Shown: in pieces, positions 5,521 through 6,329 of the stretch
Numbering within the stretch: position 1 is the stretch's first letter
How the letters are laid out: each line of letters begins with the position of its first letter
Source of the DNA: an uncultured Eubacteriales bacterium
Lineage (GTDB): Bacteria; Bacillota_A; Clostridia; Oscillospirales; Oscillospiraceae
Direction of reading: 5' to 3'
Length of the DNA stretch: 6,329 nucleotides
Assembly: GCA_949747935.1 (NCBI GenBank)
Contig: CATKHE010000095.1
Span: 1 to 6,329, forward strand
The notes under the pieces: generated by a model
Told to the model about the DNA's origin: nothing
What the model saw: the letters and a program-made list of their open reading frames with translations, nothing else
The model's database searches: none
Program-made: the position numbers and the translations under genes

Positions 5521-6329
5521 TCATTTCGCCAGAAACACCGCCCCCGAGCGGGGCGGGAGGGTGATGGCGTACAGCTCCTCCTCCTGGGTGAGCTCCGCCT
5601 GTCCCAACAGGGGGTAGAGCCTGCCCTCGTCGGCGGTGAAGGTCTGCTCCCCGTCCCCGGCGTTGAAGGCGCACAGCAGCCGCTCCCCCTCCGTCTCCCG
5701 GACAAAGGCCAGCAGGGGGCCTTTCCCGCGGAGGTAGCGGATGGCGCCCCGGCGCAGGGCCTGCCAGCGCCCGCGCAGCCGGCCCAGAGCCCGATACCAG
5801 TCCAGCAGCTCCCTGTCCTCACAGCCCCAGGGGTAGGTCTGCCGGTTGAAGGGGTCCTCAAAGCCCTCCATCCCCACCTCGTCCCCGTAGTATACCGTGG
5901 GGGAGCCGGGAAAACAGAACAGCAGCAGTGCGGCGGCCTTCAGCAGGGCGCGTCCCCGCTGAAGCTGCTTGGGGGACAGGTGGAACCGGGCCCGCCACTC
6001 CTTGGTCTGGTCCCGATACTCTCCCCCGGCCCCCAGCAGGGTGAGGCAGCGGGGCGTATCGTGGGTGTCCAGGGAATTCATGGCGGAGTAGAAAGCGAAA
6101 GCGGGGTAGTTCTCCCGGATGGTCTCCATTCCCTCCACAAAGGCCTCCGCCCCACCCCCCTGGAAGTAGGAGAGGATAGCGGAGCGCAGGGGGTAGTTCA
6201 TCAGCCCGTCGCAGTGTCCCCCCAGGATGTGCTTGCGGCGCACGCCGTAGGCCACCTTGGTAGACCCGTCCTCCCACACCTCGCCGATGACCACCGCGTC
6301 GGGCTTCTCCGCCCGGGCGGCCTGATGGA
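5521..6329 (-). CDS. Glycoside hydrolase family 13 (neopullulanase/cyclomaltodextrinase-like), 5' end cut by window edge
   Basis: The open frame enters from the window's right edge and ends in TGA at 5521-5523, giving 268 visible residues; the frame contains an internal GTG at 6294, but it lies mid-domain and is not a start. The first residues (EKPDAVVIGEVWEDG) are conserved region III of the alpha-amylase barrel, with the acid/base Glu at visible residue 16. CDGLMNYPLRSAI follows, and NSLDTHDTPR carries the region IV His-Asp pair (visible residues 89-90). PGSPTVYYGDEVGMEG and a C-terminal beta-sandwich-like tail ending SGAVFLAK complete the usual order. The nucleophile Asp of region II and everything before it lie outside the window. 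The MNYPxR and LDTHDTxR wording resembles enzymes that hydrolyse cyclodextrins, pullulan or maltodextrins. No secretion signal can be judged. It lies 166 bases upstream of the dehydrogenase and there is no evident functional link to the transporter. Confidence 0.93.
   Translation of the reverse strand, partial: HQAARAEKPDAVVIGEVWEDGSTKVAYGVRRKHILGGHCDGLMNYPLRSAILSYFQGGGAEAFVEGMETIRENYPAFAFYSAMNSLDTHDTPRCLTLLGAGGEYRDQTKEWRARFHLSPKQLQRGRALLKAAALLLFCFPGSPTVYYGDEVGMEGFEDPFNRQTYPWGCEDRELLDWYRALGRLRGRWQALRRGAIRYLRGKGPLLAFVRETEGERLLCAFNAGDGEQTFTADEGRLYPLLGQAELTQEEELYAITLPPRSGAVFLAK

Noticed and set aside
5469..6277. Overlapping minus-strand open frames in the amylase region
   Set aside because: They are in another frame from the conserved GH13 motifs and are Arg/Gly/Pro-rich shadow translations.
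1..6329. CRISPR array, insertion sequence, tRNA/rRNA or defence genes
   Set aside because: I saw no spaced direct repeats, transposase motifs, terminal inverted repeats, cloverleaf sequences or defence-type domains on either strand.

Overview
All five genes in this GC-rich window lie on the minus strand, so the reading order runs from high to low coordinates: glycoside hydrolase family 13 (3' part only), D-2-hydroxyacid dehydrogenase, TAXI-type TRAP binding lipoprotein, fused TRAP permease, LacI-family regulator (5' part only). Strong GGAGG-type ribosome binding sites, sigma-A-like promoters with 17-bp spacers, hairpin terminators and a lipoprotein signal followed by a Gly/Ser/Gln-rich linker point to a high-GC Firmicute. 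A gut Oscillospiraceae-type clostridium (Flavonifractor or Oscillibacter relatives) would fit. This is an inference from style, not a species identification.

Layout. At 5521-6329 is the C-terminal half of an alpha-amylase-superfamily enzyme resembling neopullulanase/cyclomaltodextrinase. At 4392-5354 is a 320-residue NAD-dependent 2-hydroxyacid dehydrogenase with its own weak promoter and a strong hairpin terminator (4353-4382). At 1069-4188 is a complete TRAP transporter: a promoter with a perfect TATAAT (4296-4324), a structured leader containing a 20-bp palindrome and an abutting 12-bp inverted repeat, the TAXI binding lipoprotein, an intercistronic terminator-like hairpin (3080-3120), and the 655-residue fused permease, closed by a symmetric terminator (1026-1062). 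At 1-941 is a LacI-family repressor with its own promoter, whose -35/-10 spacer holds a CG-centred near-palindrome typical of LacI-family operators.

Working model. The lipoprotein captures a small organic (probably carboxylate) solute and hands it to the ion-driven permease. The hairpin between the two genes would keep the binding protein in excess over the permease. The LacI-family protein may control the transporter and itself. The dehydrogenase could act on the imported acid, but it has its own terminator and the link is only by proximity. No known defence system, CRISPR array, mobile element, tRNA or rRNA was seen. The four gaps between genes are all under about 210 bases and each is described below. 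The most interesting parts are the regulatory DNA and RNA structures around the transporter operon rather than the proteins, which belong to known families.
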